Shown here in pieces: positions 24,868-40,426 of a stretch of 64,000 nt of DNA. A program made the position numbers and the translations under genes. The notes under the pieces were generated by a model that made no database searches, was not told the origin of the DNA, and was given only the letters and a program-made list of their open reading frames with translations. Within the stretch, counting starts at the first letter, position 1. Each line of letters opens with the position of its first letter. Origin of the DNA: Siphonodentalium dalli (Eukaryota > Mollusca > Scaphopoda > Gadilida > Siphonodentaliidae); the NCBI GenBank assembly GCA_032622095.1, contig CP136063.1:36864106-36928105 (forward strand). Reading direction: 5' to 3'.

Positions 24868-25545
24868 ATGTTTGTTGTATTGAAACCGCCTCCTTTCTAC
24901 CTAGTTGGAAGCCGAGAAAGGAACATATTACACGCTAAATTGCGAAATAACTGTAGTAATCTTAATTTTGATAAGCATATCAATCATATTGCCGATTCGC
25001 CGAAATGCTGTTGCGGTGCACCAGAGGAAACAGCATATCACTTTTCTTCGAATGTCCTTACTTTATTCATAAAAGATTAAAACTGTTTGATAGTATATCT
25101 AAACTGGGCGTACTACACTTGACCATTGGGAATATACTTTTCGGCTCCACACATGAGACTGAGCCAATAAATTGCAAGTTATTCATTTTTGCTCAAAAGT
25201 ATATCATAGAAACACAACGATTTAATGATTAATAGTGTATTAAACCTAGCGAATGGAAATAGTATTATATAAATTAGGAAACAAAATATCACACCATCGA
25301 TCGAAGGCTCACAATCATACCCTCATTCTGACGCAAACAGTACACTTTGACATCTTTACGTGTACCCCACTTTACTATCATATTTTAATCATACAAGTGT
25401 TGTTTGTATACCTTTGTATTATATGTATTCCAGGCAGGAAGCCTAACTCTTTTTGTTAATTGTCAATTGTTTGTTGGAAAGGGGCGACAATAAGTTAGCA
25501 ATAACTTGTGCCCCAATCCAATTAGCTATTCTTTGCTAATAAAAT
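24868..25545 (+). mobile_element. LINE 3' remnant (reverse transcriptase C-terminus)
   Basis: The frame 24868-25080 reads VGSRERNILHAKLRNNCSNL, then NHIADSPKCCCGAPEET and YHF. This is a typical LINE C-terminal Cys/His region (C-x-C-G, ET-x3-HF). The frame then shifts to 25005-25232 (FFECPYFIHKRLKLFDSI). A 3' untranslated region follows, with AATAAAATATG at about 25539. The upstream element is missing, so this is a 5'-truncated insertion. Confidence 0.75.
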
Positions 25546-25556
25546 ATGTTTAAACT

Positions 25557-25676
25557 AACTGTCTAAGTATATGTAACATACTTTATAACTGTCTAAGTAT
25601 AGATAACATGTAACATACTATTATAAGTGTCTAAGTATAGGGAACATACTTTATAAGTGTCTACGTATAGGTTTCT
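25557..25676. repeat. Short tandem repeat with ACTGTCTAAGTATA core
   Basis: Four imperfect copies of a roughly 30-bp unit (AAGTGTCTAAGTATAGG, then AACATACTTTAT) follow the LINE remnant directly. They probably derive from its 3' end. Confidence 0.75.
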
Positions 25677-25817
25677 ACTGTGTTCTCTCATGTGTTATCA
25701 AGCTGCTCGATTAACTAAATGACTTCCCGCATATATCACAATGGTAAGGCATATCTCCGGAGTGCATATTCTTATGTGGATTATCTTATGTTTCACCAAG
25801 TTACTCGATTGATTAAA

Positions 25818-26084
25818 TTATTTCCCACATATATCACAATGGTATGGTTCATCTCCGGTGTGGATTCTCTTATGTTTCGTCATGTGACTCTTATCATTAA
25901 ATGATTTCACGCACAAATCACATTGATACAGGAGATCTCCGGTGTGGATTCTCTTATGTTTCGTCATGTGACTCTTATCATTAAATGATTTTCCGCACAC
26001 ATCACATTGATACAGGAGATCTCCGGTGTGGATTCTCTTATGTTTCGTCATGTGACTCTTATCATTAAATGATTTCCCACACAA
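25818..26084 (-). pseudogene. C-terminal finger stretch of the array
   Basis: This open stretch of 88 codons contains three array-type fingers and ends in a diverged finger start (PYHCDICGK), followed by a stop. Further diverged fingers of the NQSSNLVKH type continue out of frame or past stops to 25690. The stretch shows how the array grades into older fingers. Confidence 0.7.
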
Positions 26085-26246
26085 ATCACATTGATACGGG
26101 AGATCTCCGGTGTGGATTCTATTATGTTTCGTCTTGTGACTCTTATCATTAAATGATTTCCCTCACAAATCACATTGATACGGGAGATCTCCGGTGTGGA
26201 TTCTCTTATGTCTCGCCAGGTGACTCTTATCATTAAATGATTTCCC

Positions 26247-26498
<252 letters not shown>

Positions 26499-26582
26499 TC
26501 ACAAATCACATTGATACAGGAGATCTCCGGTGTGGATTCTCTTATGTTTCGTCATGTGACTCTTATCATTAAATGATTTCCC

Positions 26583-27311
26583 TCACAAATCACATTGATA
26601 CGGGAGATCTCCGGTGTGGATTCTCTTATGTTTCGTCATGTGACTCTTATCATTAAATGATTTCCCGCACACATCACATTTATACAGGAGATATCCGGTG
26701 TGGATTCTCTTATGTTTCGTCATGTGACTCTTATCATTAAATGATTTCCCGCACAAATCACATTGATACGGGAGATCTCCGGTGTGGATTCTCTTATGTT
26801 TCGTCATGTGACACTTATCATTAAATGATTTCCCACACAAATCACATTGATACAGGAGATCTCCGGTGTGGATTCTCCTATGTTTCGTCATGTGACTCTT
26901 ATCATTAAATGATTTCCCGCACAAATCACATTGATACAGGAGATCTCCGGTGTGGATTCTCTTATGTTTCGTCATGTGACTCTTATCATTAAATGATTTC
27001 CCGCACAAATCACATTGATACGGGAGATCTCCGGTGTGGATTCTCTTATGTTTCGTCATGTGACTCTTATCATTAACTGATTTCCCGCACAAATCACATT
27101 GATACGGGAGATCTCCGGTGTGGATTCTCTTATGTTTCGTCATGTGACTCTTATCATTAAATGATTTCCCGCACAAATCACATTGATACGGGAGATCTCC
27201 GGTGTGGATTCTCTTATGTTTCGTCATGTGACTCTTATCATTAAATGATTTCCCGCACAAATCACATTGGTACGGGAGATCTCCGGTGTGGATTCTCTTA
27301 TGTTTCGTCAT
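26583..27311 (-). pseudogene. Array finger stretch, 242 codons
   Basis: It contains about eight fingers, nearly identical, starting at an internal Met of a finger helix. It ends at the TGA-mutated Cys codon at 26580-26582. One unit has a Tyr in the linker (TGYLLY) and one has CGKSV in place of CGKSF, which removes the core Phe. Confidence 0.75.
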
Positions 27312-27332
27312 GTGACTCTTATCATTAAATGA

Positions 27333-28604
27333 TTACCCGCACAAATCACATTGATACGGGAGATCTCCGGTGTGGATTCTCTTATGTTTCGTCATGTGAT
27401 TCTCATCATTAAATGATTTCCCGCACAAATCACATTGATACGGGAGATCTCCCGTGTGGATTCTCTTATGTTTCCTCATGTGACTCTTATCATTAAATGA
27501 TTTGTCGCACAAATCACATTGATACGGGAGATCTCCGGTGTGGATTCTCTTATGTTTCCTCATGTGACTCTTGTCATTAAATGATTTGTCGCACAAATCA
27601 CATTGATACAGGAGATCTCCGGTGTGGATTCTCTTATGTTTCGTCATGTGACTCTTATCATTAAATGATTTCCCGCACAAATCACATTGATACGGGAGAT
27701 CTCCAGTGTGGATTCTCTTATGTTTCGTCATGTGACTCTTATCATTAAATGATTTCCCGCACACATCACATTGATACAGGAGATCTCCGGTGTGGATTCT
27801 CTTTTGTTTCGTCATGTGACTCTTATCATTAAATGATTTCCCACACAAATCACATTGATACGGGATATCTCCGGTGTGGATTCTCTTATGTTTCGTCATG
27901 TGACTCTTATCATTAAATGATTTCCCGCACAAATCACATTGATACGGGAGATCTCCGGTGTGGATTCTCTTATGTTTCGTCATGTGACTCTTATCATTAA
28001 ATGATTTCCCGCACACATCACATTGATACGGGAGATCTCCGGTGTGGATTCTCTTTTGTTTCGTCATGTGACTCTTATCATTAAATGATTTCCCGCACAA
28101 ATCACATTGATACGGGAGATCTCCGGTGTGAATTCTCTTATGTTTCGTCATGTGACTCTTATCATTAAATGATTTCCCGCACACATCACATTGATACAGG
28201 AGATCTCCGGCGTGGATTCTCTTATGTTTCGTCATGTGACTCCTATCATTAAATGATTTCCCGCACACATCACATTGATACAGGAGATCTCCGGTGTGGA
28301 TTCTCTTATGTTTCGTCATGTGTCTCTTATCATTAAATGATTTCCCGCACACATCACATTGATACAGGAGATCTCCGGTGTGGATTCTCTTATGTTTCGT
28401 CATGTGACTCTTATCATGAAATGATTTCCCGCACAAATCACATTGATACGGGAGATCTCCGGTGTGGATTCTCTTTTGTTTCGTCAGGTGACTCTTATCA
28501 TTAAATGATTTCCCGCACAAATCACATTGATACAGGAGATCTCCGGTGTGGATTCTCTTATGTTTCGTCATGTTACTCTTATCATTAAATGATTTCCCGC
28601 ACAC
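27333..28604 (-). pseudogene. Array finger stretch, 423 codons
   Basis: About 15 fingers lie in one frame. The first codon is GTG inside a finger, so this is an open stretch rather than a gene start. It ends in an AAA-to-TAA stop in the CGK segment. Two units have CDKSF in place of CGKSF. Its 5' limit is a 4-bp deletion (CATCGCATACGGG) that recurs near 28940. Confidence 0.8.
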
Positions 28605-28936
28605 ATCGCATACGGGAGATGTCCGGTGTGGATTCTCTTATGTTTCGTCATGTGTCTCTTATCATTAAATGATTTTCCACACAAATCACATTGATACAGG
28701 AGATCTCCGGTGTGGATTCTCTTATGTTTCGTCATGTGACTCTTATCAGAAAATGATTTCCCGCACACATCACATTGATACAGTAGATCTCCGGTGTGGA
28801 TTCTCTTATGTCTCGTCATGTGACTCTTATCATTAAATGATTTCCCGCACAAATCACATTGATACGGGAGATCTCCGGTGTGGATTCTCTTATATTTCGT
28901 AATGTGACTCTTATCATTATATGATTTCTCGCACAC
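28568..28936 (-). pseudogene. Array finger stretch, 122 codons
   Basis: Four fingers, beginning with CEKSYNDKSH (Phe to Tyr), end in the shifted frame caused by the 4-bp deletion near 28605. Confidence 0.7.
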
Positions 28937-29389
28937 ATCGCATACGGGAGATCTCCGGTGTGGATTCTCTTATGTTTCGTCATGTGTCTCTTATCATTAA
29001 ATGATTTCCCACACAAATCACATTGATACAGGAGATCTCCGGTGTGGATTCTCTTATGTCTCGTCATGTGACTCTTATCAGTTAATGATTTCCCTCACAA
29101 ATCACATTGATACGGGAGATCTCCGGTGTGGATTCTCTTATGTTTCGCCATGTGACTCTTATCAGTAAATGATTTCCCGCACACATCACATTGATACAGG
29201 AGATCTCCGGTGTGGATTCTCTTATGTCTCGTCATGTGACTCTTATCAGTAAATGATTTCCCTCACAAATCACATTGATACGGGAGATCTCCGGTGTGGA
29301 TTCTCTTATGTCTCGTCATGTGACTCATATCAGTAAATGATTTCCCTCACAAATCACATTGATACGGGAGATCTCCGGTGTGGATTCTC

Positions 29390-30190
29390 TTATGTTTCAT
29401 CATGTGACTTATCATTAAATGATTTCCCGCACAAATCACATTGATACAGGAGATCTCCGGTGTGGATTCTCTTATGTTTCGTCATGTGACTCTTATCATT
29501 AAATGATTTCCCGCACAAATCACATTGATACGGGAGATCTCCGGTGTGGATTCTCTTATGTTTCGTCATGTGACTCTTATCATTAAATGATTTCCCGCAC
29601 ACATCACATTGATACAGGAGATCTCCGGTGTGGATTCTCTTTTGTTTCGTCATGTGACTCTTATCATTAAATGATTTCCCGCACAAATCACATTGATACG
29701 GGAGATCTCCGGTGTGGATTCTCTTATGTTTCGTCATGTGACTCCTATCATTAAATGATTTTCCGCACACATCACATTGATACAGGAGATCTCCGGTGTG
29801 GATTCTCTTATGTTTCGTCATGTGACTCTGATCATTAAATGATTTCCCGCACACACCACATTGATACGGGAGATCTCCGGTGTGGATTCTCTTATGTTTC
29901 GTCATGTGTCTCTTATCATTAAATGATTTCCCGCACACATCACATTGATACAGGAGATCTCCGGTGTGGATTCTCTTATGTTTCGTAATGTGACTCTTGT
30001 CATTAAATGATTTCCCGCACAAATCACATTGATACAGGAGATATCCGGTGTGGATTCTCTTATGTTTCGTAATGTGACTCTTATCATTAAATGATTTCCC
30101 GCACAAATCACATTGATACAGGAGATCTCCGGTGTGGATTCTCTTATGTCTCGTCAGGTGACTCTTATCATTAAATGATTTCCCACACAA
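29390..30190 (-). pseudogene. Array finger stretch, 266 codons
   Basis: About nine fingers end in NDKSHDET, where a 2-bp deletion (GTGACTTATC instead of GTGACTCTTATC, near 29408) shifts the frame. The start is GTG in a finger. One finger has [15 protein letters not shown], a rare helix variant. The units between here and 28816 carry several TGA stops. Confidence 0.75.
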
Positions 30191-30262
30191 ATCACATTGA
30201 TACGGGAGATCTCCGGTGTGGATTCTCTAATGTTTCGTCATGTGACTCTTATCATTAAATTA

Positions 30263-30394
<132 letters not shown>

Positions 30395-31957
30395 CTAATG
30401 TTTCGTCATGTGACTCTTATCACTAAATGATTTCCCGCACAAATCACATTGATACGGGAGATCTCCGGTGTGGATTCTCTTATGTTTAGTCATGTGACTC
30501 TTATCATTAAATGATTTCCCACACAACTCACATTGATACGGGAGATCTCCGGTGTGGATTCTCTTATGTTTCGTCAGGTGACTCTTATCATTAAATGATT
30601 TCCCGCACACACCATATTGATACGGGAGATCTCCGGTGTGGATTATCTTATGTTTCGTCATGTGACTCTTATCATTAAATGATTTCCCGCACAAATCACA
30701 TTGATACAGGAGATCTCCGGTGTGGATTCTCTTATGTTTCGTCATGTGACTCTTATCATTAAATGATTTCCCGCACAAATCACATTGATACGGGAGATCT
30801 CCGGTGTGGATTCTCTTATGTTTCGTCATGTGACTCCTATCATTAAATGATTTCCCGCACAAATCACATTGATACAGGAGATCTCCGGTGTGGATTCTCT
30901 TATGTTTCGTCATGTGACTCTTATCATTAAATGATTTCCCGCACAAATCACATTGATACGGGAGATCTCCAGTGTGGATTCTCTTATGTTTCGTCATGTG
31001 ACTCTTATCATTAAATGATTTCCCGCACACATCACATTGATACAGGAGATCTCCGGTGTGGATTCTCTTTTGTTTCGTCATGTGACTCTTATCATTAAAT
31101 GATTTCCCACACAAATCACATTGATACGGGATATCTCCGGTGTGGATTCTCTTATGTTTCGTCATGTGACTCCTATCATTAAATGATTTCCCGCACAAAT
31201 CACATTGATACGGGAGATCTCCGGTGTGGATTCTCTTATGTTTCGTCATGTGACTCTTATCATTAAATGATTTCCCGCACACATCACATTGATACAGGAG
31301 ATCTCCGGTGTGGATTCTCTTTTGTTTCGTCATGTGACTCTGATCATTAAATGATTTCCCGCACAAATCACATTGATACGGGAGATCTCCGGTGTGGATT
31401 CTCTTATGTTTCGTCATGTGACTCCTATCATTAAATGATTTCCCGCACACATCACATTGATACAGGAGATCTCCGGTGTGGATTCTCTTATGATTCGTCA
31501 TGTGACTCCTATCATTAAATGATTTCCCGCACACATCACATTGATACAGGAGATCTCCGGTGTGGATTCTCTTATGCTTCGTCATGTGTCTCTTATCATC
31601 AAATGATTTCCCGCACACATCACATTGATACAGGAGATCTCCGGTGTGGATTCTCTTATGTTTCGTCATGTGATTCTTATCATGAAATGATTTCCCGCAC
31701 AAATCACATTGATACGGGAGATCTCCGGTGTGGATTCTCTTATGTTTCGTCATGTGACTCTTATCATTAAATGATTTCCCGCACAAATCACATTGATACG
31801 GGAGATCTCCGGTGTGGATTCTCTTATGTTTCGTCATGTGACTCTTATCATTAAATGATTTCCCGCACGAATAACATTGATTCAGGAGATCTTGGGTGTG
31901 GATTCTCTTATGTTTCGTCATGTGACTTATCATTAAATGATTTCCCGCACAAATCAC
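30395..31957 (-). pseudogene. Array finger stretch, 520 codons
   Basis: About 18 fingers. The first residues are read out of frame until the 2-bp deletion near 31926 restores the finger frame. One early linker is TQDLLNQC (Gly lost) and recurs in the stretches at 35313, 36487 and 39843, marking duplicated blocks. The stretch ends with an AAG-to-TAG stop in a finger helix. Confidence 0.8.
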
Positions 31958-32540
31958 ATTGATGCAGGAGATCTCCGGTGTGGATTCTCTTATGTCTCGT
32001 CATGTGACTCTTATCATTAAATGATTTCCCGCACAAATCACATTGATACGGGAGATCTCCGGTGTGGATTCTCTTATGTTTCGTCATGTGACTCTTATCA
32101 TTAAATGATTTCCCGCACACATCGCATTGATACGGGAGATCTCCAGTGTGGATTCTCTTATGTTTCGTCATGTGACTCTTATCATTAAATGATTTCCCGC
32201 ACAAATCATATTGATACGGGAGATCTCCGGTGTGGATTCTCTTATGTTTCGTCATGTGACTCTTATCAGTAAATGATTTCCCGCACACATCACATTGATA
32301 CAGGAGATCTCCGGTGTGGATTCTCTTATGTCTCGTCATGTGACTCTTATCATTAAATGATTTCCCGCACACATCACATTGATACGGGAGATCTCCGGTG
32401 TGGATTCTCTTATGTTTCGTCATGTGACTCTTATCATTAAATGATTTCCCGCACAAATCACATTGATACGGGAGATCTCCGGTGTGGATTCTCTTATGTT
32501 TCGTCATGTGTCTCTTATCATTAAATGATTTCCCACACAA
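31908..32540 (-). pseudogene. Array block A, copy 1
   Basis: Seven fingers with diagnostic variants (PYQYDL, which loses the first zinc Cys, FTDKSHM, and LLHQCDL) end in NDKSHDET. The same block occurs at 36438-37070 and 39794-40426, and in the lower part of 35264-36487. Confidence 0.8.
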
Positions 32541-32801
32541 ATCACATTGATACAGGAGATCTCAGGTGTGGATTCTCTTATGTTTCGTCATGTGACTCTT
32601 ATCAGTAAATGATTTCCCGCACACATCACATTGATACAGGAGATCTCCGGTGTGGATTCTCTTATGTCTCGTCATGTGACTCTTATCAGTAAATGATTTC
32701 CCTGACAAATCACATTGATACGGGAGATCTCCGGTGTGGATTCTCTTATGTTTCGTCATGTGACTCTTATCAGTAAATGATTTCCCTCACAAATCACATT
32801 A

Positions 32802-33162
<361 letters not shown>

Positions 33163-33165
33163 CTA

Positions 33166-33330
<165 letters not shown>

Positions 33331-33714
33331 CTAATGTTTCGTCATGTGACTCTTATCATTAAATGATTTCCCGCACAAATCACATTGATACGGGAGATCT
33401 CCGGTGTGGATTCTCTTATGTTTAGTCATGTGACTCTTATCATTAAATGATTTCCCACACAAATCACATTGATACGGGAGATCTCCGGTGTGGATTCTCT
33501 TATGTTTCGTCAGGTGACTCTTATCATTAAATGATTTCCCGCACACACAACATTGATACGGGAGATCTCCGGTGTGGATTCTCTTATGTTTCGTCATGTG
33601 ACTCTTATCATTAAATGATTTCCCGCACAAATCACATTGATACAGGAGATCTCCGGTGTGGATTCTCTTATGTTTCGTCATGTGACTCTTATCATTAAAT
33701 GATTTCCCGCACAA
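33331..33714 (-). pseudogene. Array finger stretch, 127 codons
   Basis: Four to five fingers, including an LPYQCCVCGKSF variant, are translated identically at 37861-38244, exactly 4530 bp away. The stretch ends at an AAG-to-TAG stop. Confidence 0.75.
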
Positions 33715-33792
33715 ATCACATTGATACAGGAGATCTCAGGTGTGGATTCTCTTATGTCTCGTCATGTGACTCTTATCAGTAAATGATTTCCC

Positions 33793-35313
33793 TCACAAAT
33801 CACATTGATACAGGAGATCTCCGGTGTGGATTCTCTTATGTTTCGTCATGTGACTCTTATCATTAAATGATTTCTCGCACAAATCACATTGATACGGGAG
33901 ATCTCCGGTGTGGATTCTCTTATGTTTCGTCATGTGACTCCTATCATTAAATGATTTCCCGCACACATCACATTGATACAGGAGATCTCCGGTGTGGATT
34001 CTCTTATGTTTCGTCATGTGACTCCTATCATTAAATGATTTCCCGCACACATCACATTGATACAGGAGATCTCCGGTGTGGATTCTCTTATGTTTCGTCA
34101 TGTGTCTCTTAACATTAAATGATTTCCCGCACACATCACATTGATACAGGAGATCTCCGGTGTGGATTCTCTTATGTTTCGTCATGTGACTCTTATCATG
34201 AAATGATTTCCCGCACAAATCACATTGATACGGGAGATCTCCGGTGTGGATTCTCTTATGTTTCGTCATGTGACTCTTATCATTAAATGATTTCCCGCAC
34301 ACATCACATTGATACAGGAGATCTCCGGTGTGGATTCTCTTTTGTTTCGTCATGTGACTCTGATCATTAAATGATTTCCCGCACAAATCACATTGATACG
34401 GGAGATCTCCGGTGTGGATTCTCTTATGTTTCGTCATGTGACTCCTATCATTAAATGATTTCCCGCACACATCACATTGATACAGGAGATCTCCGGTGTG
34501 GATTCTCTTATGATTCGTCATGTGACTCCTATCATTAAATGATTTCCCGCACACATCACATTGATACAGGAGATCTCCGGTGTGGATTCTCTTATGTTTC
34601 GTCGTGTGTCTCTTATCATTAAATGATTTCCCGCACACATCACATTGATACAGGAGATCTCCGGTGTGGATTCTCTTATGTTTCGTCATGTGACTCCTAT
34701 CATTAAATGATTTCCCGCACACATCACATTGATACAGGAGATCTCCGGTGTGGATTCTCTTATGTTTCGTCATGTGACTCCTATCATTAAATGATTTCCC
34801 GCACACATCACATTGATACAGGAGATCTCCGGTGTGGATTCTCTTATGATTCGTCATGTGACTCCTATCATTAAATGATTTCCCGCACACATCACATTGA
34901 TACAGGAGATCTCCGGTGTGGATTCTCTTATGTTTCGCCATGTGTCTCTTATCATCAAATGATTTCCCGCACACATCACATTGATACAGGAGATCTCCGG
35001 TGTGGATTCTCTTATGTTTCGTCATGTGATTCTTATCATGAAATGATTTCCCGCACAAATCACATTGATACGGGAGATCTCCGGTGTGGATTCTCTTATG
35101 TTTCGTCATGTGACTCTTATCATTAAATGATTTCCCGCACAAATCACATTGATACGGGAGATCTCCGGTGTGGATTCTCTTATGTTTCGTCATGTGACTC
35201 TTATCATTAAATGATTTCCCGCACGAATCACATTGATTCAGGAGATCTTGGGTGTGGATTCTCTTATGTTTCGTCATGTGACTTATCATTAAATGATTTC
35301 CCGCACAAATCAC
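33793..35313 (-). pseudogene. Array finger stretch, 506 codons
   Basis: About 18 fingers. It is the near-identical twin of 38323-39843 (one visible residue difference, DDKRHMA against DDKRHMT) at 4530 bp distance. It ends at a TGC-to-TGA stop. One finger has NVKRHM, changing the -1 residue from D to V. Confidence 0.8.
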
Positions 35314-36487
35314 ATTGATGCAGGAGATCTCCGGTGTGGATTCTCTTATGTCTCGTCATGTGACTCTTATCATTAAATGATTTCCCGCACAAATCACATT
35401 GACACGGGAGATCTCCGGTGTGGATTCTCTTATGTTTCGTCATGTGACTCTTATCATTAAATGATTTCCCGCACACATCGCATTGATACGGGAGATCTCC
35501 AGTGTGGATTCTCTTATGTTTCGTCATGTGACTCTTATCATTAAATGATTTCCCGCACAAATCATATTGATACGGGAGATCTCCGGTGTGGATTCTCTTA
35601 TGTTTCGTCATGTGACTCTTATCAGTAAATGATTTCCCGCACACATCACATTGATACAGGAGATCTCCGGTGTGGATTCTCTTATGTCTCGTCATGTGAC
35701 TCTTATCATTAAATGATTTCCCGCACACATCACATTGATACAGGAGATCTCCGGTGTGGATTCTCTTATGTTTCGTCGTGTGTCTCTTATCATTAAATGA
35801 TTTCCCGCACACATCACATTGATACAGGAGATCTCCAGTGTGGATTCTCTTATGTTTCGTCATGTGACTCTTATCATTAAATGATTTCCCGCACAAATCA
35901 CATTGATACGGGAGATCTCCGGTGTGGATTCTCTTATGTTTCGTCATGTGACTCTTATCATTAAATGATTTCCCGCACACATCACATTGATACAGGAGAT
36001 CTCCGGTGTGGATTCTCTTATGATTCGTCATGTGACTCCTATCATTAAATGATTTCCCGCACACATCACATTGATACAGGAGATCTCCGGTGTGGATTCT
36101 CTTATGTTTCGTCATGTGTCTCTTATCATCAAATGATTTCCCGCACACATCACATTGATACAGGAGATCTCCGGTGTGGATTCTCTTATGTTTCGTCATG
36201 TGATTCTTATCATGAAATGATTTCCCGCACAAATCACATTGATACGGGAGATCTCCGGTGTGGATTCTCTTATGTTTCGTCATGTGACTCTTATCATTAA
36301 ATGATTTCCCGCACAAATCACATTGATACGGGAGATCTCCGGTGTGGATTCTCTTATGTTTCGTCATGTGACTCTTATCATTAAATGATTTCCCGCACGA
36401 ATCACATTGATTCAGGAGATCTTGGGTGTGGATTCTCTTATGTTTCGTCATGTGACTTATCATTAAATGATTTCCCGCACAAATCAC
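35264..36487 (-). pseudogene. Array finger stretch, 407 codons
   Basis: About 14 fingers. The upper half matches the N-terminal parts of the stretches at 31957 and 39843, and the lower half matches block A. It is therefore a junction of the higher-order units. It ends in NDKSHDET from a 2-bp deletion. Confidence 0.8.
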
Positions 36488-37070
36488 ATTGATGCAGGAG
36501 ATCTCCGGTGTGGATTCTCTTATGTCTCGTCATGTGACTCTTATCATTAAATGATTTCCCGCACAAATCACATTGATACGGGAGATCTCCGGTGTGGATT
36601 CTCTTATGTTTCGTCATGTGACTCTTATCATTAAATGATTTCCCGCACACATCGCATTGATACGGGAGATCTCCAGTGTGGATTCTCTTATGTTTCGTCA
36701 TGTGACTCTTATCATTAAATGATTTCCCGCACAAATCATATTGATACGGGAGATCTCCGGTGTGGATTCTCTTATGTTTCGTCATGTGACTCTTATCAGT
36801 AAATGATTTCCCGCACACATCACATTGATACAGGAGATCTCCGGTGTGGATTCTCTTATGTCTCGTCATGTGACTCTTATCATTAAATGATTTCCCGCAC
36901 ACATCACATTGATACGGGAGATCTCCGGTGTGGATTCTCTTATGTTTCGTCATGTGACTCTTATCATTAAATGATTTCCCGCACAAATCACATTGATACG
37001 GGAGATCTCCGGTGTGGATTCTCTTATGTTTCGTCATGTGTCTCTTATCATTAAATGATTTCCCACACAA
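36438..37070 (-). pseudogene. Array block A, later copy
   Basis: This seven-finger stretch translates identically to 31908-32540 at 4530 bp offset, including the lost Cys (PYQYDL) and the terminal frameshift. Confidence 0.8.
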
Positions 37071-37331
37071 ATCACATTGATACAGGAGATCTCAGGTGTG
37101 GATTCTCTTATGTTTCGTCATGTGACTCTTATCAGTAAATGATTTCCCGCACACATCACATTGATACAGGAGATCTCCGGTGTGGATTCTCTTATGTCTC
37201 GTCATGTGACTCTTATCAGTAAATGATTTCCCTGACAAATCACATTGATACGGGAGATCTCCGGTGTGGATTCTCTTATGTTTCGTCATGTGACTCTTAT
37301 CAGTAAATGATTTCCCTCACAAATCACATTA

Positions 37332-37692
<361 letters not shown>

Positions 37693-37695
37693 CTA

Positions 37696-37860
<165 letters not shown>

Positions 37861-38244
37861 CTAATGTTTCGTCATGTGACTCTTATCATTAAATGATTTC
37901 CCGCACAAATCACATTGATACGGGAGATCTCCGGTGTGGATTCTCTTATGTTTAGTCATGTGACTCTTATCATTAAATGATTTCCCACACAAATCACATT
38001 GATACGGGAGATCTCCGGTGTGGATTCTCTTATGTTTCGTCAGGTGACTCTTATCATTAAATGATTTCCCGCACACACAACATTGATACGGGAGATCTCC
38101 GGTGTGGATTCTCTTATGTTTCGTCATGTGACTCTTATCATTAAATGATTTCCCGCACAAATCACATTGATACAGGAGATCTCCGGTGTGGATTCTCTTA
38201 TGTTTCGTCATGTGACTCTTATCATTAAATGATTTCCCGCACAA
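37861..38244 (-). pseudogene. Array finger stretch, twin of 33331-33714
   Basis: Same protein and same stop as the stretch 4530 bp upstream, which shows a recent segmental duplication. Confidence 0.75.
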
Positions 38245-38322
38245 ATCACATTGATACAGGAGATCTCAGGTGTGGATTCTCTTATGTCTCGTCATGTGAC
38301 TCTTATCAGTAAATGATTTCCC

Positions 38323-39843
38323 TCACAAATCACATTGATACAGGAGATCTCCGGTGTGGATTCTCTTATGTTTCGTCATGTGACTCTTATCATTAAATGA
38401 TTTCTCGCACAAATCACATTGATACGGGAGATCTCCGGTGTGGATTCTCTTATGTTTCGTCATGTGACTCCTATCATTAAATGATTTCCCGCACACATCA
38501 CATTGATACAGGAGATCTCCGGTGTGGATTCTCTTATGTTTCGTCATGTGACTCCTATCATTAAATGATTTCCCGCACACATCACATTGATACAGGAGAT
38601 CTCCGGTGTGGATTCTCTTATGTTTCGTCATGTGTCTCTTAACATTAAATGATTTCCCGCACACATCACATTGATACAGGAGATCTCCGGTGTGGATTCT
38701 CTTATGTTTCGTCATGTGACTCTTATCATGAAATGATTTCCCGCACAAATCACATTGATACGGGAGATCTCCGGTGTGGATTCTCTTATGTTTCGTCATG
38801 TGACTCTTATCATTAAATGATTTCCCGCACACATCACATTGATACAGGAGATCTCCGGTGTGGATTCTCTTTTGTTTCGTCATGTGACTCTGATCATTAA
38901 ATGATTTCCCGCACAAATCACATTGATACGGGAGATCTCCGGTGTGGATTCTCTTATGTTTCGTCATGTGACTCCTATCATTAAATGATTTCCCGCACAC
39001 ATCACATTGATACAGGAGATCTCCGGTGTGGATTCTCTTATGATTCGTCATGTGACTCCTATCATTAAATGATTTCCCGCACACATCACATTGATACAGG
39101 AGATCTCCGGTGTGGATTCTCTTATGTTTCGTCGTGTGTCTCTTATCATTAAATGATTTCCCGCACACATCACATTGATACAGGAGATCTCCGGTGTGGA
39201 TTCTCTTATGTTTCGTCATGTGACTCCTATCATTAAATGATTTCCCGCACACATCACATTGATACAGGAGATCTCCGGTGTGGATTCTCTTATGTTTCGT
39301 CATGTGACTCCTATCATTAAATGATTTCCCGCACACATCACATTGATACAGGAGATCTCCGGTGTGGATTCTCTTATGATTCGTCATGTGACTCCTATCA
39401 TTAAATGATTTCCCGCACACATCACATTGATACAGGAGATCTCCGGTGTGGATTCTCTTATGTTTCGTCATGTGTCTCTTATCATCAAATGATTTCCCGC
39501 ACACATCACATTGATACAGGAGATCTCCGGTGTGGATTCTCTTATGTTTCGTCATGTGATTCTTATCATGAAATGATTTCCCGCACAAATCACATTGATA
39601 CGGGAGATCTCCGGTGTGGATTCTCTTATGTTTCGTCATGTGACTCTTATCATTAAATGATTTCCCGCACAAATCACATTGATACGGGAGATCTCCGGTG
39701 TGGATTCTCTTATGTTTCGTCATGTGACTCTTATCATTAAATGATTTCCCGCACGAATCACATTGATTCAGGAGATCTTGGGTGTGGATTCTCTTATGTT
39801 TCGTCATGTGACTTATCATTAAATGATTTCCCGCACAAATCAC
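38323..39843 (-). pseudogene. Array finger stretch, twin of 33793-35313
   Basis: 506 codons and about 18 fingers, with the same boundary mutations as its twin. The rare TQDLLNQC linker is near its start. Confidence 0.8.
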
Positions 39844-40426
39844 ATTGATGCAGGAGATCTCCGGTGTGGATTCTCTTATGTCTCGTCATGTGACTCTTAT
39901 CATTAAATGATTTCCCGCACAAATCACATTGACACGGGAGATCTCCGGTGTGGATTCTCTTATGTTTCGTCATGTGACTCTTATCATTAAATGATTTCCC
40001 GCACACATCGCATTGATACGGGAGATCTCCAGTGTGGATTCTCTTATGTTTCGTCATGTGACTCTTATCATTAAATGATTTCCCGCACAAATCATATTGA
40101 TACGGGAGATCTCCGGTGTGGATTCTCTTATGTTTCGTCATGTGACTCTTATCAGTAAATGATTTCCCGCACACATCACATTGATACAGGAGATCTCCGG
40201 TGTGGATTCTCTTATGTCTCGTCGTGTGACTCTTATCATTAAATGATTTCCCGCACACATCACATTGATACGGGAGATCTCCGGTGTGGATTCTCTTATG
40301 TTTCGTCATGTGACTCTTATCATTAAATGATTTCCCGCACAAATCACATTGATACGGGAGATCTCCGGTGTGGATTCTCTTATGTTTCGTCATGTGTCTC
40401 TTATCATTAAATGATTTCCCACACAA
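39794..40426 (-). pseudogene. Array block A, last copy
   Basis: Seven fingers with the block A variants, differing by KSHTTRH and LPCQCDL substitutions. LPCQCDL is shared with 35264-36487, which links those two blocks more closely. Confidence 0.8.
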